Below, in pieces: positions 33,954 to 42,545 of a stretch of 64,000 nucleotides of DNA. The notes under the pieces are model-generated. The model searched no databases and had not been told where the DNA came from. It saw only the letters and a list, made by a program, of their open reading frames with translations. This DNA comes from JAUVPY01 sp034412795 (GTDB lineage Bacteria; Chloroflexota; Anaerolineae; 4572-78; NAK82), in assembly GCA_034412795.1 (NCBI GenBank), contig DAOUMD010000047.1, positions 81,510 through 145,509 on the forward strand, in the 5' to 3' direction. The translations under genes were made by a program, and so were the position numbers. Position 1 is the stretch's first letter. The number at the start of each line of letters is the position of its first letter.

Positions 33954-34964
33954 GTGAAAGCTGTCAAGATCTTGGAGCGCGTTCTGGCCGCCATCCCCAT
34001 TATGTTCGGCGTGGCCATCATGGTTTTTTTGTTTATGCGTATGACTCCTGGAGACCCGGTAGATATCATGATGGGTGGGGGGGGAGCCGTGTCGGTTGGG
34101 GAGATGGAACAGTTGCGCCATGAGTTCCACCTGGACAAACCTCTGCCAGTGCAGCTATGGTTGTTCCTCAAGGACGCCGTCCGGGGTGATCTGGGTTACT
34201 CATATGTCCAAAAGCGCCTGGTTACTACCCTCATCATCGAGCGCCTGCCGGCGACCATCGAGCTGGCAACGGGGGCTTTGTTGTTCGCTCTAGCTATTGC
34301 TATGCCCATAGGCATTATCTCTGCCGTTCACCAAAACTCCCCGCTTGATCGGCTGAGTATGGCAGGCGCTTTCCTGGGAATTTCCATGCCATCCTTCTGG
34401 TTAGGTATTATTCTGATCCTGGTCTTTTCTGTGGCTCTGCAATGGCTACCGGTCCAGGGCCGCATTGATTTCGGGGTGGGGTTGGAAGAGATAACCGGTT
34501 TGTACGTGCTAGACAGCATTATCACCCGAAATTGGGAGGCCCTGGTTAGCTGCCTGAGACATTTGGTGCTGCCATCGATAACATTGGGGGCAGCCGTGGC
34601 GGCCGTCGTCGCCCGCGTGTTGCGCTCCAGTATGCTGGAGACATTACGCTCCGATTACGTCATCCTGGCCCGAGCCAAAGGCGCGCCCGAGCGAGGTGTA
34701 GTGCTCAAGCATGCGCTGCGTAATGCCTTGATACCTACCGTTACGGTGGTGGGTCTACAGGTAGGTGTGCTTCTGGGTGGCAATATGATCGTCGAGACGG
34801 TCTTCTCCTGGCCGGGCCTGGGCCGGCTGACCGTTACCGCCATATTCCAACGTGATTTTCCGCTCATCCAGGGCGCGGTTATGGTCTACGCTTTTACCTT
34901 TGTTATGGCTAACCTGGTTGTGGATATACTGTATACATACTTGAACCCGAAGATTACGTTGTAA
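33954..34964 (+). CDS. ABC transporter permease, DppB-like
   Basis: The 336-residue inner-membrane protein is one half of the importer channel. It shows the DppB/OppB layout: N-terminal helix with RVLAAIPIMFGVAIMVF, DPVDIMMGG, then six helices and the EAA loop ARAKGAPERGVVLKHALRNA. The start is GTG at 33954 with GGGGTGAAATT upstream. It follows the mosaic repeat and is co-directional with the second permease. Length is typical. Confidence 0.92.
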   Translation: MKAVKILERVLAAIPIMFGVAIMVFLFMRMTPGDPVDIMMGGGGAVSVGEMEQLRHEFHLDKPLPVQLWLFLKDAVRGDLGYSYVQKRLVTTLIIERLPATIELATGALLFALAIAMPIGIISAVHQNSPLDRLSMAGAFLGISMPSFWLGIILILVFSVALQWLPVQGRIDFGVGLEEITGLYVLDSIITRNWEALVSCLRHLVLPSITLGAAVAAVVARVLRSSMLETLRSDYVILARAKGAPERGVVLKHALRNALIPTVTVVGLQVGVLLGGNMIVETVFSWPGLGRLTVTAIFQRDFPLIQGAVMVYAFTFVMANLVVDILYTYLNPKITL

Positions 34965-34999
34965 GAGCAAAGCGCGCAACACGGGCAGGCCTGCCTGGT

Positions 35000-35049
35000 G
35001 ATGCGTATTGCGTACCGCGTATTGCGTATTGCGTATTGCGTACTGCGTA
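35000..35049. repeat. Heptamer repeat array (CGTATTG type)
   Basis: At least six units of CGTATTG and its variants (CGTACCG, CGTACTG) run with period seven. They read as a false N-terminal extension (MRTAYCVLRIAYCV) of the following permease. Confidence 0.75.
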
Positions 35050-35067
35050 GCTGGAGGAATACATCCT

Positions 35068-36003
35068 GTGGAAGTCAGTCACCAATTTGAGTCGCCAATC
35101 GCACGGCAAACCTATCTGTGGCGCGTTCGTCTGAAGATTTGGCGCCGCAATACGGCCGAGTTCCTGGCCGAGCTTCGTGAACACCCTCTGGCTCTACTGG
35201 GGGGTATCGTGATTGTGCTGTATGTGCTGGCGGCGATCTTTGCTCCTCTCATCACCACCTATGATCCCACCCGGGGGAATCTACGGGATCGTCTGGAGCC
35301 GCCCGCCTGGCATCCCGAAGGGAGCTGGGAGCATCCGCTGGGCACCGATGCCCAGGGGCGAGACATCTTGACACGCATTATCTACGGTGCCCGAGTTTCT
35401 CTGACGGTGGGGATCTTGGCTGTAGGCATCTCCGCCACTGTTGGTACGTTTCTGGGAGCGATCACCGGCTATTATCGTGGGCGACTTGATGATTTGGTGT
35501 CTCGATTTGCTGACCTGCTGATGGCCTTCCCTTATCTTATCTTCGCCATTGGCGTTATGGCTTTTCTGGGATCGGGATTCATCAACCTGGTCCTGGCCCT
35601 GACCTTTAAAGGATGGGTGGAGTTTTTCCGGTTGGTGCGTGGGGAGATAATGTCTGAGAAGACCCAGGAATATGTAGAGGCGGCGCGAGTGGCTGGCCTG
35701 GGCCATAACTCAGTCATTGGACGGGAGATCCTGCCCAACATCATCCAATCAGTTTTTGTCCTGGCTACTTTGCGAATGGGGTATATGATTATTTTGGAGG
35801 CTAGCCTTAGCTTCCTGGGTCTGGGTATCCCCCCAAAAGTTCCAGCCTGGGGCTCGATGGTGGCCGCTGGTCGTGACTACTTGCTGGTTGCCTGGTGGGT
35901 TGCTACCATTCCCGGCATCGCAATCCTGATCCTGGTGTTGTCAATCAACGTGTTTGGGGAAGGTTTGCGTGACATTCTTGATCCCCGCTTGAAAGTCGAG
36001 TAG
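35068..36003 (+). CDS. ABC transporter permease, DppC-like
   Basis: The second channel subunit shows the DppC/OppC layout: a cytoplasmic N-terminal stretch (WRRNTAEFLAELREHPLALL), DPTRGNLRDRLEPP in the first external loop, GTDAQGRDILTRIIYG, and the EAA loop AARVAGLGHNSVIGREILPN. I start it at the GTG at 35068, seven bases after GGAGGAAT, giving 311 residues; the ATG at 35008 is inside the heptamer repeat. It ends two bases before the first ATPase gene. Confidence 0.92.
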   Translation: MEVSHQFESPIARQTYLWRVRLKIWRRNTAEFLAELREHPLALLGGIVIVLYVLAAIFAPLITTYDPTRGNLRDRLEPPAWHPEGSWEHPLGTDAQGRDILTRIIYGARVSLTVGILAVGISATVGTFLGAITGYYRGRLDDLVSRFADLLMAFPYLIFAIGVMAFLGSGFINLVLALTFKGWVEFFRLVRGEIMSEKTQEYVEAARVAGLGHNSVIGREILPNIIQSVFVLATLRMGYMIILEASLSFLGLGIPPKVPAWGSMVAAGRDYLLVAWWVATIPGIAILILVLSINVFGEGLRDILDPRLKVE

Positions 36004-36005
36004 AA

Positions 36006-37052
36006 ATGGAACAAAAACTTTTGCTGGAGCTCCGTAACCTGACTACGATCTACCCCACCAAGCGCGGGCTGGTGCGGGCTGTGGATGATGTCAGTTTCAC
36101 GATAGAACGGGGACAAATTTTGGGTATCGTGGGTGAATCAGGCTGTGGGAAAAGCACTGTGTTGCTCTCCATTATGCGCTTGATCCGGCAACCAGGGCGT
36201 ATTGCCCAGGGTGAAATCCTGTTCCGGGGCAAAGGCCTGCGGGACCTGGCATCGAATGCCATGCGCAATATACGCGGCAAGGAGATCTCGATGATCTTCC
36301 AGGACCCGCTGTCAACCCTCAACCCGGCTTATCCGGTGGGGGAGCAAATCCGCGAGTCTTTGCAATTGCACCGCGTTATGAGTGACGGGCGACTGAGGTT
36401 TTCCCAGCGTGCCCGGGAAAAGGAACGGGTCGTGCAGGTGATGACGGAAGTAGGCATCCCCTCGCCTATGGATCGTTACACTGCCTATCCTCACCAGTTT
36501 TCCGGCGGCATGCAGCAGCGCGCGCTGATTGCCATTGCCCTGGTGTGTGAGCCAGCATTGCTCCTGGCCGATGAGCCCACGACTGCTTTGGATGTCACCA
36601 TTCAGGCCCAGATATTGGATCTGATGCGGCGTATCAATAGGGATCACGGCACGTCGATCATCCTGGTCACCCACGACCTGGGTTTGGCCGCCGAATTCTG
36701 CGATACCATCGCGGTGATGTATGCGGGTCGTATCGTGGAGCAGGGACCGGTCGAGGATGTGGTTACACATCCGCAACATCCCTATACACAGGGCTTGCTC
36801 AACTGCCGGCCGCGTATCTCGGAGCGAGATCAACGCGTTGAGCCCATTCCGGGCAATGTGCCTGACCTTGTGGACCTGCCTCCCGGCTGTGCCTTCGCGC
36901 CGCGTTGTACGCAGCACCAGGCTGTGTGTGACACAGGTCCCATCCCGCTGGTCGAGACGTCGGTGGGCTATATAAGCCGTTGCCTGGTGCACGTTGACTA
37001 TCAGCGCGAACAAGGTTGGGGATGGGGTGACAGAGTGACACGTGAAACGTGA
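36006..37052 (+). CDS. ABC transporter ATP-binding protein, DppD-like
   Basis: The 348-residue cytoplasmic ATPase powers the peptide-type importer. Walker A GESGCGKST is near residue 44, the Q-loop is in SMIFQDPLSTLNP, the signature is FSGGMQQRALIA and Walker B is LLADEPTTALD, with the H-loop in LVTHDLG. The C-terminal oligopeptide-transporter extension carries cysteines (PGCAFAPRCTQHQAVCD), typical for DppD/OppD. The last residues (RVTRET) and the stop codon are supplied by the heptamer repeat starting at 37041. Confidence 0.93.
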   Translation: MEQKLLLELRNLTTIYPTKRGLVRAVDDVSFTIERGQILGIVGESGCGKSTVLLSIMRLIRQPGRIAQGEILFRGKGLRDLASNAMRNIRGKEISMIFQDPLSTLNPAYPVGEQIRESLQLHRVMSDGRLRFSQRAREKERVVQVMTEVGIPSPMDRYTAYPHQFSGGMQQRALIAIALVCEPALLLADEPTTALDVTIQAQILDLMRRINRDHGTSIILVTHDLGLAAEFCDTIAVMYAGRIVEQGPVEDVVTHPQHPYTQGLLNCRPRISERDQRVEPIPGNVPDLVDLPPGCAFAPRCTQHQAVCDTGPIPLVETSVGYISRCLVHVDYQREQGWGWGDRVTRET

Positions 37053-37131
37053 AGCGTAAAACGTAAAGACGTAAAACGTAAGCCCCGGTTTCCGAGATGG
37101 CCCAATTACGTTTTACGCTTCACGTTTCACG
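37041..37131. repeat. Long heptamer palindrome between the two ATPase genes
   Basis: A 26-base arm of CGTGAAA/CGTAAAA heptamers (37041-37066) is repeated exactly as its reverse complement at 37106-37131. The 39-base spacer holds GACGTAAAACGTAAG and a GCCCCGG region. It overlaps the end of the DppD-like gene and would form a stable hairpin in the operon mRNA. Confidence 0.8.
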
Positions 37132-37155
37132 CCTCACGTCATTGTGAGGAGATGA

Positions 37156-38211
37156 ATGGCAAACTCGCATACGGATAACGCTAGCGCGCCGCTTATTGAA
37201 GCCCGTAATATCCGAAAGCATTTCTACATCCGGCCTAGCTTCCTGGCACGCAATCTGGCTCGTGTTCGAGAGCAGGTTGTGCTTGCCGTTGATGGGGTAG
37301 ACCTGCAGATATGGCCCGGCGAGACGGTGGGGCTGGTAGGCGAGAGTGGCTGTGGCAAGACCACGCTGGGACGGGTCCTGACTCGCCTGTACGAGCCCAC
37401 CGAGGGTGAAATAAGCTTCCAGGGGCGGCCCTTGGACGGTGATACGGTGGCCTTCTATGCCAACGGCAAGGATACTCTCCAGCGGGTGAAGTATTATCGA
37501 TTGGCGCAAATCATATTCCAGAATCCTTACTCCTCTCTAAATCCCCGCAAGACAGTGCGCGATATTATCGGCACTCCCTTGCGGCAGCGAGGCGTCACCG
37601 ACCCCATCGAGCGGGAAGCAGAGACGGCCCAATTGCTGCGGCGGGTGGGATTGAATGAGCGTCACATCGATTCTTACCCCCACCAGTTCTCCGGGGGACA
37701 ACGTCAACGCATCAGTATCGCCCGGGCATTGGCCATGCGCCCTCTCTTCATTGTAGCCGATGAGCCGGTCTCATCTCTGGATGTCTCCATCCAGGCTCAG
37801 GTAATCAATCTTCTGGAAGAACTCCAGGAGGAATACCATCTCACCTATCTGTTCATCGCGCACGATCTGAGTGTCATCTATTACATCAGCGACCGGGTGG
37901 CGGTGATGTACCTGGGTCACATCGTCGAGCAGGGGGCGACCGATGACCTGTTCGAGTCGCCTCGCCATCCCTACACCCAGGCGTTGCTGGCTGCTATCCC
38001 CCGCGTTCGCAAGGAAGTTCGGAAGGAGCGGGTCATCTTGCCCGGCGGTGTCCCCAGCCCGATTGACCCGCCCTCGGGTTGTCCCTTCCATCCTCGCTGC
38101 TTTGCCAAGGTGGGCGCTATCTGCGAAGAGCAGTATCCTCCCTTCTTCCAGGTGGGCGTGCAAAAGGTGGCTTGCTGGATCTACGAGGGCCATCCAAATA
38201 ATGGCAATTAG
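37156..38211 (+). CDS. ABC transporter ATP-binding protein, DppF-like
   Basis: The second ATPase of the importer has 351 residues with Walker A GESGCGKTT, Q-loop IIFQNPYSSLNP, signature FSGGQRQRISIARALA and Walker B FIVADEPVSSLD. The C-terminal oligopeptide-transporter extension has HPRCFAKVGAICEEQYPP. An insertion with DTVAFYANGKDT near residue 100 is of the kind seen in some OppF proteins. GAGGAGATGA precedes the ATG. It is the last gene; a terminator follows. Confidence 0.93.
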   Translation: MANSHTDNASAPLIEARNIRKHFYIRPSFLARNLARVREQVVLAVDGVDLQIWPGETVGLVGESGCGKTTLGRVLTRLYEPTEGEISFQGRPLDGDTVAFYANGKDTLQRVKYYRLAQIIFQNPYSSLNPRKTVRDIIGTPLRQRGVTDPIEREAETAQLLRRVGLNERHIDSYPHQFSGGQRQRISIARALAMRPLFIVADEPVSSLDVSIQAQVINLLEELQEEYHLTYLFIAHDLSVIYYISDRVAVMYLGHIVEQGATDDLFESPRHPYTQALLAAIPRVRKEVRKERVILPGGVPSPIDPPSGCPFHPRCFAKVGAICEEQYPPFFQVGVQKVACWIYEGHPNNGN

Positions 38212-38242
38212 CCTGGCGTCACACTGACTCTCTCGCATGAGA

Positions 38243-38273
38243 AAATCGCCCTGCCACTGAGCTAGGGCGATTT
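38243..38273. terminator. Hairpin after the ABC importer operon
   Basis: AAATCGCCCT (38243-38252) and AGGGCGATTT (38264-38273) form a 10-bp stem with an 11-base loop. T-rich sequence flanks both sides, so it may serve the convergent gene at 38307 as well. Confidence 0.6.
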
Positions 38274-38306
38274 CGCATTTCTTAGGAAGCGTCCAGAAAT
38301 AACTTT

Positions 38307-39512
38307 CTATTCGTCACTATAATCCGGGCTGTGCGGTACTCGGATCACCGGCGCGCTGCTGACCGCATACCTTTGCGACGTGCCGTCGTCAACTCTTATG
38401 CATATGTAATAGCTCAGGCCGTCTTCGAAACTGGAATCCGAGAGATCCCAGTCGTAAGTCTCGTTGTAGCTATCCGTTTGACCGGAACCTACTCCGAAGA
38501 TGATGGGCAAGTAATTCTTGTTGGGATAGGAAGGGCCCTGGGAAAGGTCTGTTGTCTTTTGGCTGATGTAAGTCCAGTCGGTCGTGAAATTGCTGCTGTC
38601 ACAGGTGGGTGATTCGGAAGGCTTTAAGAGTTCTGGAACTTCTTTATAGTGGAGTGTCGAGGTGATCGTTCCTCCATCAGCGTCGGACACGTTCCACTTC
38701 ACGGTATATACATAGCCGTCCTTCTCCCGTGCTACGATGTCCCCGGTGAGGTAAACATAATCTACATCAAAGTAATCAGGCCCACCACCACAATTAAACC
38801 ACCGCTCGTGGGCCCACATTCCAAATGCCTTGACCCCATCAGAAGGCCAGGGTGGTGGGTCAGTAAACCAGGTAGCCGCATCGGGGCCAATGATGTCGTT
38901 GTCGTTGCTGCTCAGGTCCATGTAGTAGACACAGTATTCACCGAAGGGGCAACTCATCGGGTACCGATGAGGCCGGATCGCGTGAGTGAAGACTTGAGAT
39001 CCAAGCCAGTTGGGCCAGGCCTTGGTGTAGATAACCCGTCCGTTAGTCACGCAGTCTCCCTCAGCGGCTATCTTTAACCTGTAAGTCAGGTGATGATACT
39101 GGCTGGAGGGCAGGTTCGTGCTCGAGCTGGTATACAAGGCGATGGCCAGATCGTCTCCTTCTGGTGCTCTGCCGCGAATAATGCCTGGAGACAGCTGGCT
39201 CAATTGGATAGTCCGTCCCTCCCCATCCGACTGAGTCCACACGATGTCGTCGGTGCTGTCCATATCCCACACGTTGCCCCGATTAGCGCCGAAATCGCCG
39301 ATGGCGGACGATGGGGCTACGATGGTAGCCGATGGTGCTGCCTGGATTTCGATAGGTCCGTCGCTTTGCGGGGCTGTCGTTCCTTCTTGGTCTTGGCTCG
39401 CCACATCCACCGGGGTATCCGCACGGACTTGGCCTGGCCCTACTGACATGACTAGCACCAACACTCCGAAAACCGGAACTAGCAACACTCGTCGCGTCCA
39501 TTTTCCGAACAT
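38307..39512 (-). CDS. Secreted protein of unknown function
   Basis: The 401-residue protein has a signal peptide (RRVLLVPVFGVLVLVMSVG, cleavage near VRADT) and an acidic, aromatic beta-rich extracellular part. A stretch from about residue 65 to 250 (GDFGANRGNVWDMDSTDDIVW ... YFDVDYVYLTGDIV) looks like a carbohydrate-binding-type jelly-roll, followed by an Ig/fibronectin-like end (VKWNVSDADGG, YYICIRVDDG). Several Cys pairs suggest disulfides. No catalytic motif was recognised. AGGAGGTGATG precedes the ATG. It is convergent with the importer operon. Confidence 0.7.
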   Translation of the reverse strand: MFGKWTRRVLLVPVFGVLVLVMSVGPGQVRADTPVDVASQDQEGTTAPQSDGPIEIQAAPSATIVAPSSAIGDFGANRGNVWDMDSTDDIVWTQSDGEGRTIQLSQLSPGIIRGRAPEGDDLAIALYTSSSTNLPSSQYHHLTYRLKIAAEGDCVTNGRVIYTKAWPNWLGSQVFTHAIRPHRYPMSCPFGEYCVYYMDLSSNDNDIIGPDAATWFTDPPPWPSDGVKAFGMWAHERWFNCGGGPDYFDVDYVYLTGDIVAREKDGYVYTVKWNVSDADGGTITSTLHYKEVPELLKPSESPTCDSSNFTTDWTYISQKTTDLSQGPSYPNKNYLPIIFGVGSGQTDSYNETYDWDLSDSSFEDGLSYYICIRVDDGTSQRYAVSSAPVIRVPHSPDYSDE

Positions 39513-39590
39513 CTCATCACCTCCTGTCTATCAATCTCGAATGCCTTTCAAGTCTAACACACGATATGGCTTATGGACAATAGGAAATCT

Positions 39591-40709
39591 TCACCATGCC
39601 TTTCCCCCTCGCTCGCTGGGCAGGAGCGTAATGCCGCCGCGGCACAGAGAGAAGGTTACTGTGGCCCCAACTTCGAGCTCCAGTGCACGATAAGCCCGCA
39701 TCGGCAAATGTGATTCCAGGGCGACCTCGACATCAGACGATGACGAGGTCGCCAACCCCAGGCGGACAGTCACCCATGTCCCGGCCGGCGTAACGCGCAA
39801 CACCTGTCCTGTGAATCGATTGTGTTGCACGGCCGGAGCCAAGGGCCGGTTGGGATAGAGCAGCTTCACATCTTCGGGGCGGACGTAAAAAGTAATGTTT
39901 TCTCCAGGCATGCGCGGAGCCGGCGGGGCCAAAATGGTGTGACCACCCCAATCGATGACAAGTCCCTCGGCAGTGGACGAACTCACCTTCGCTTCCAGCA
40001 GGTTGCGCACGCCGGTGATCTCGGCCACGGTGCGGCTGTTGGGGTGCTGAAAGACTTCTTGTATAGGGCCCACTTGTTGTAAGCGGCCAGCCTGGATTAC
40101 CGCCAGCCGGTCCCCCAAGGCGAAGGCATCCATCAGGTTGTGCGTGATATAAACGACCGATAAGTCCAATTCGCGTTGCAAGTCAGCTACGTCTGCTTGC
40201 AGCGACTCGCGCACTGCGCCGTCTAAAGCGGCGAAGGGCTCGTCGAGCAGCAGCAGAGCCGGCTCAATCATCAGCGCCCGACCCAGGGCCACCCGCTGTT
40301 GCTGGCCGCCCGAGATCTGGTGTGGGTAGCGATCGGCCATCCCATCCAGGTGAAGCCGGGCCAGCATCGTCTGCGCCCGCGCTGGCGCGTCGCGCCGGTT
40401 ACGTATGCCGTAACTAAGATTTTGAGCCACTGTCATGTGCGGGAAGAGGGCGTAATTCTGAAAGACGTAGCCGATATGTCGCTTGTGGAGCGGCACTTCC
40501 CGCCGGTGACGTCCGTCGTCCTCAAAAAGGACACGCCCATCTAGACGGATAAGACCTCTGTCAGGGCGTGCCAGTCCGGTGATGCAACTGAACGTCATAC
40601 TCTTACCCGCTCCCGATGGGCCGAAGAGCACCAATACCTCTCGATCTACCTGGAAGGCGACGTGCAGCGTGAAATCCTCTAGTTGTTTCTCGATGTCAAC
40701 TTCAAGCAT
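39591..40709 (-). CDS. modC: Molybdate ABC transporter ATP-binding protein ModC
   Basis: The 372-residue ATPase has Walker A FGPSGAGKS, signature ISGGQQQRVALGRALM, Walker B LLLDEPFAALD and an H-loop in VYITHNLMD. The C-terminal third (LLEAKVSSS ... HLPMRAYRALELEVGATVTFSL) is the TOBE/MopII-like oxyanion-binding part of ModC proteins. It is encoded after modA and modB and overlaps modB by eight bases, so the three genes form one transcript. Its length suits ModC with a C-terminal domain. Confidence 0.9.
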   Translation of the reverse strand: MLEVDIEKQLEDFTLHVAFQVDREVLVLFGPSGAGKSMTFSCITGLARPDRGLIRLDGRVLFEDDGRHRREVPLHKRHIGYVFQNYALFPHMTVAQNLSYGIRNRRDAPARAQTMLARLHLDGMADRYPHQISGGQQQRVALGRALMIEPALLLLDEPFAALDGAVRESLQADVADLQRELDLSVVYITHNLMDAFALGDRLAVIQAGRLQQVGPIQEVFQHPNSRTVAEITGVRNLLEAKVSSSTAEGLVIDWGGHTILAPPAPRMPGENITFYVRPEDVKLLYPNRPLAPAVQHNRFTGQVLRVTPAGTWVTVRLGLATSSSSDVEVALESHLPMRAYRALELEVGATVTFSLCRGGITLLPSERGGKAW

Positions 40710-41364
40710 AACGCTTTTCTCGGTCCCTGGTCCGGCGTTCTAAGCGGTTGACGGCAAGGAGTGAGCCAAAGGCGACCGCCGTCATCAGCAACACTGCGGC
40801 GTTGGCCTCGGGAATACGATTGGCCTGCACCAGGTCGTAGATGGCCAGAGGCAACGTCTGGGTGCGCCCCGGGATGTTGCCGGCCACCATCAGCGTGGCT
40901 CCGAATTCCCCCAGGCCGCGTGCGAAGGCCAGCACGACCCCGGCCAGGATACCCCGACGCGCCAGTGGCAGTGTCACGTCCCAAATCACTTTCCAGGGCG
41001 GCGAGCCCAGCGAGCCGGCTGCCTTCTCCAGGGTGGGGTCCACGGCGGCAATGGCCGCCCGGCTGGAATGGAACATCAACGGCAGAGCCACTACTGCCGA
41101 CGCAATAACCGCCGCCAGCCAGGTGAAAACAATCTGAATGCCAAAGATGTTAAGCGGGCCGCTGCGGCCCAGGAGGCGGAGCAGGTAGTAGCCGACCACG
41201 CTGGGTGGCAGAACCATCGGCAGGCTGATCAGCGTCTCCATCAGGCTCTTGCCCCGAAAGTCCGAGCGTGCCAGCCACAGAGCAATCAGCAGGCCGGCCG
41301 CCGTAACCAGCACCGTAGCCAGTGAGGCTACTCGCAACGAGAGCAATAATGCGTCCCAAATCAA
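40702..41364 (-). CDS. modB: Molybdate ABC transporter permease ModB
   Basis: The 220-residue membrane protein has five to six helices and the ModB hallmarks LISLPMVLPPSVVGYYLL and the EAA loop EKAAGSLGSPPWKVIWDVTL, followed by GLGEFGATLMVAGNIPGRT. It forms the channel for molybdate. Its ATG overlaps the modA stop by four bases and its end overlaps modC by eight, indicating translational coupling. Confidence 0.92.
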   Translation of the reverse strand: MIWDALLLSLRVASLATVLVTAAGLLIALWLARSDFRGKSLMETLISLPMVLPPSVVGYYLLRLLGRSGPLNIFGIQIVFTWLAAVIASAVVALPLMFHSSRAAIAAVDPTLEKAAGSLGSPPWKVIWDVTLPLARRGILAGVVLAFARGLGEFGATLMVAGNIPGRTQTLPLAIYDLVQANRIPEANAAVLLMTAVAFGSLLAVNRLERRTRDREKRYA

Positions 41365-42182
41365 GGTGAGCTCACCTCCTTGGATGGCGCAAATCCGTAT
41401 TCCCCCAAGATGGCCTGGCCTTGCGCACTGGTGATAAACGCTGCAAAGTTCCGGGCCTGGTCCTGGCGCGGACTATCAGCCACCACCCCCAGTGCCTGGT
41501 TAATTGGTGCGTGCAGGTTTTCAGGGACGAGAGCCCATTTCCCCTCCGACGTGATACTACTGAGCGACAGAGGAACCAACGCTACGTCCACGTTGCCCGT
41601 TTCGGCGTACTGAAGAGCCTGGCGCACATTTTCGCCCATCACCAGCTTGGGTTGGATCACCTCCCATATGCCGGCCGTCTGAAGAGCTTGGCGGGCAGCC
41701 ACGCCATAGGGGGCATGCTCCGGATTGGCGATGGCTACTCGCTCGACTTCCGGCTTGATCAGATCTTCCACGGTCTCGACGGTGAGGGATGCGTCGGCAC
41801 GTGTCCAAAGGGTGAGCCTGCCCCGGGCGTAAGTCTGCACCGAATCAGGCAGCACCCGGCCCTTGGCCGCCAGGTCTTCCACGTATGCCGTATTGGCCGA
41901 GACGAACAGATCTACCGGAGCGCCTTGCTCAATCTGCTGAGCCAGTTGGCCACTGGCGGCGAAGTTAAAGATCACCGGCGTGCCCGTCTCTTCTTCGTAG
42001 CGTGCGCCCATTTCCTCGAAGGCCAGGATCAGGTTCGAGGCGGCCGAGACGAGCAAGGGTTCAGCGGTGTGTGTCCGGGCAGGTGATGTGCATGCCCCCA
42101 ATAGGAAAATGATCAGCGCCCACCCGAAGATTGACGTCAGCGAGGGGAAACGCGTTGGTGAAGAAGCCGGTGTCTGGCGCAT
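41361..42182 (-). CDS. modA: Molybdate-binding lipoprotein ModA
   Basis: The 273-residue receptor has a signal peptide ending in LLGAC, so it is a membrane-anchored lipoprotein. The mature part shows the ModA pattern: LLVSAASNLILAFEEMGARY, NFAASGQLAQQIEQGAPVD and FVSANTAYVEDL, and a C-terminal FITSAQGQAILGEYGF. It captures molybdate or tungstate outside the membrane and delivers it to ModB. No ModE-like operator was recognised in the upstream 350 bases. Confidence 0.92.
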   Translation of the reverse strand: MRQTPASSPTRFPSLTSIFGWALIIFLLGACTSPARTHTAEPLLVSAASNLILAFEEMGARYEEETGTPVIFNFAASGQLAQQIEQGAPVDLFVSANTAYVEDLAAKGRVLPDSVQTYARGRLTLWTRADASLTVETVEDLIKPEVERVAIANPEHAPYGVAARQALQTAGIWEVIQPKLVMGENVRQALQYAETGNVDVALVPLSLSSITSEGKWALVPENLHAPINQALGVVADSPRQDQARNFAAFITSAQGQAILGEYGFAPSKEVSSP

Positions 42183-42341
42183 TAAGGATACCTCGTATTG
42201 CGATAAGCTTGCTATGATGGCGCGATTGGGAAATCGCGGTTACCTGAGGCGTCGGGATGCGAGAAATAATATAGGTGTAGGGTAACGAGGACTCTAGTCT
42301 GATGTGCGCATAATGTCAAAATGTAGATGCAGAAAAGGTTA

Positions 42342-42370
42342 TTGACATTTCTGCGTAATTGGCTTACCAT
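42342..42370 (+). promoter_or_regulatory. Promoter of mgtE
   Basis: TTGACA (42342-42347) and TACCAT (42365-42370) are separated by exactly 17 bases. An inverted repeat ATGTCAA (42313-42319)/TTGACAT overlaps the -35 box and could be an operator. Transcription from here gives a leader of about 170 bases before the mgtE ATG. Confidence 0.7.
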
Positions 42371-42476
42371 GTCTCTCGTTTACGATATCAAAATGGTGAT
42401 TAAAGTGGAAGACGGACCTGCATCGTGTAGTATGGGACGTATGTCCCGCTTGCTACCCGCCAACCAAATGACCTAG

Positions 42477-42540
42477 CCCCCCGGAAAGCAGTTCTTCCCC
42501 CATATGACCTGCCTCCGGGGGAGCATTACGCCCGGAGGTG
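42477..42540 (+). promoter_or_regulatory. Candidate switch in the mgtE leader with two exclusive stems
   Basis: CCCCCGGA (42478-42485) can pair perfectly with TCCGGGGG (42514-42521). The overlapping CCTCCGGG (42512-42519) can instead pair perfectly with CCCGGAGG (42531-42538), which contains the mgtE Shine-Dalgarno sequence (GGAGGTG, ATG at 42546). The two stems cannot form together. This is the arrangement of a translational riboswitch or thermosensor; magnesium is an obvious candidate signal. I do not recognise the M-box consensus. Confidence 0.5.
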
Positions 42541-42545
42541 CTCCA

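Noticed and set aside
35000..35049. CRISPR or coding extension of the permease
   Set aside because: Uninterrupted seven-base repeat without spacers; the real ribosome binding site and GTG start lie downstream at 35051-35070.
42371..42545. M-box magnesium riboswitch
   Set aside because: The conserved M-box core was not recognised; only the alternative stems near the ribosome binding site can be supported.
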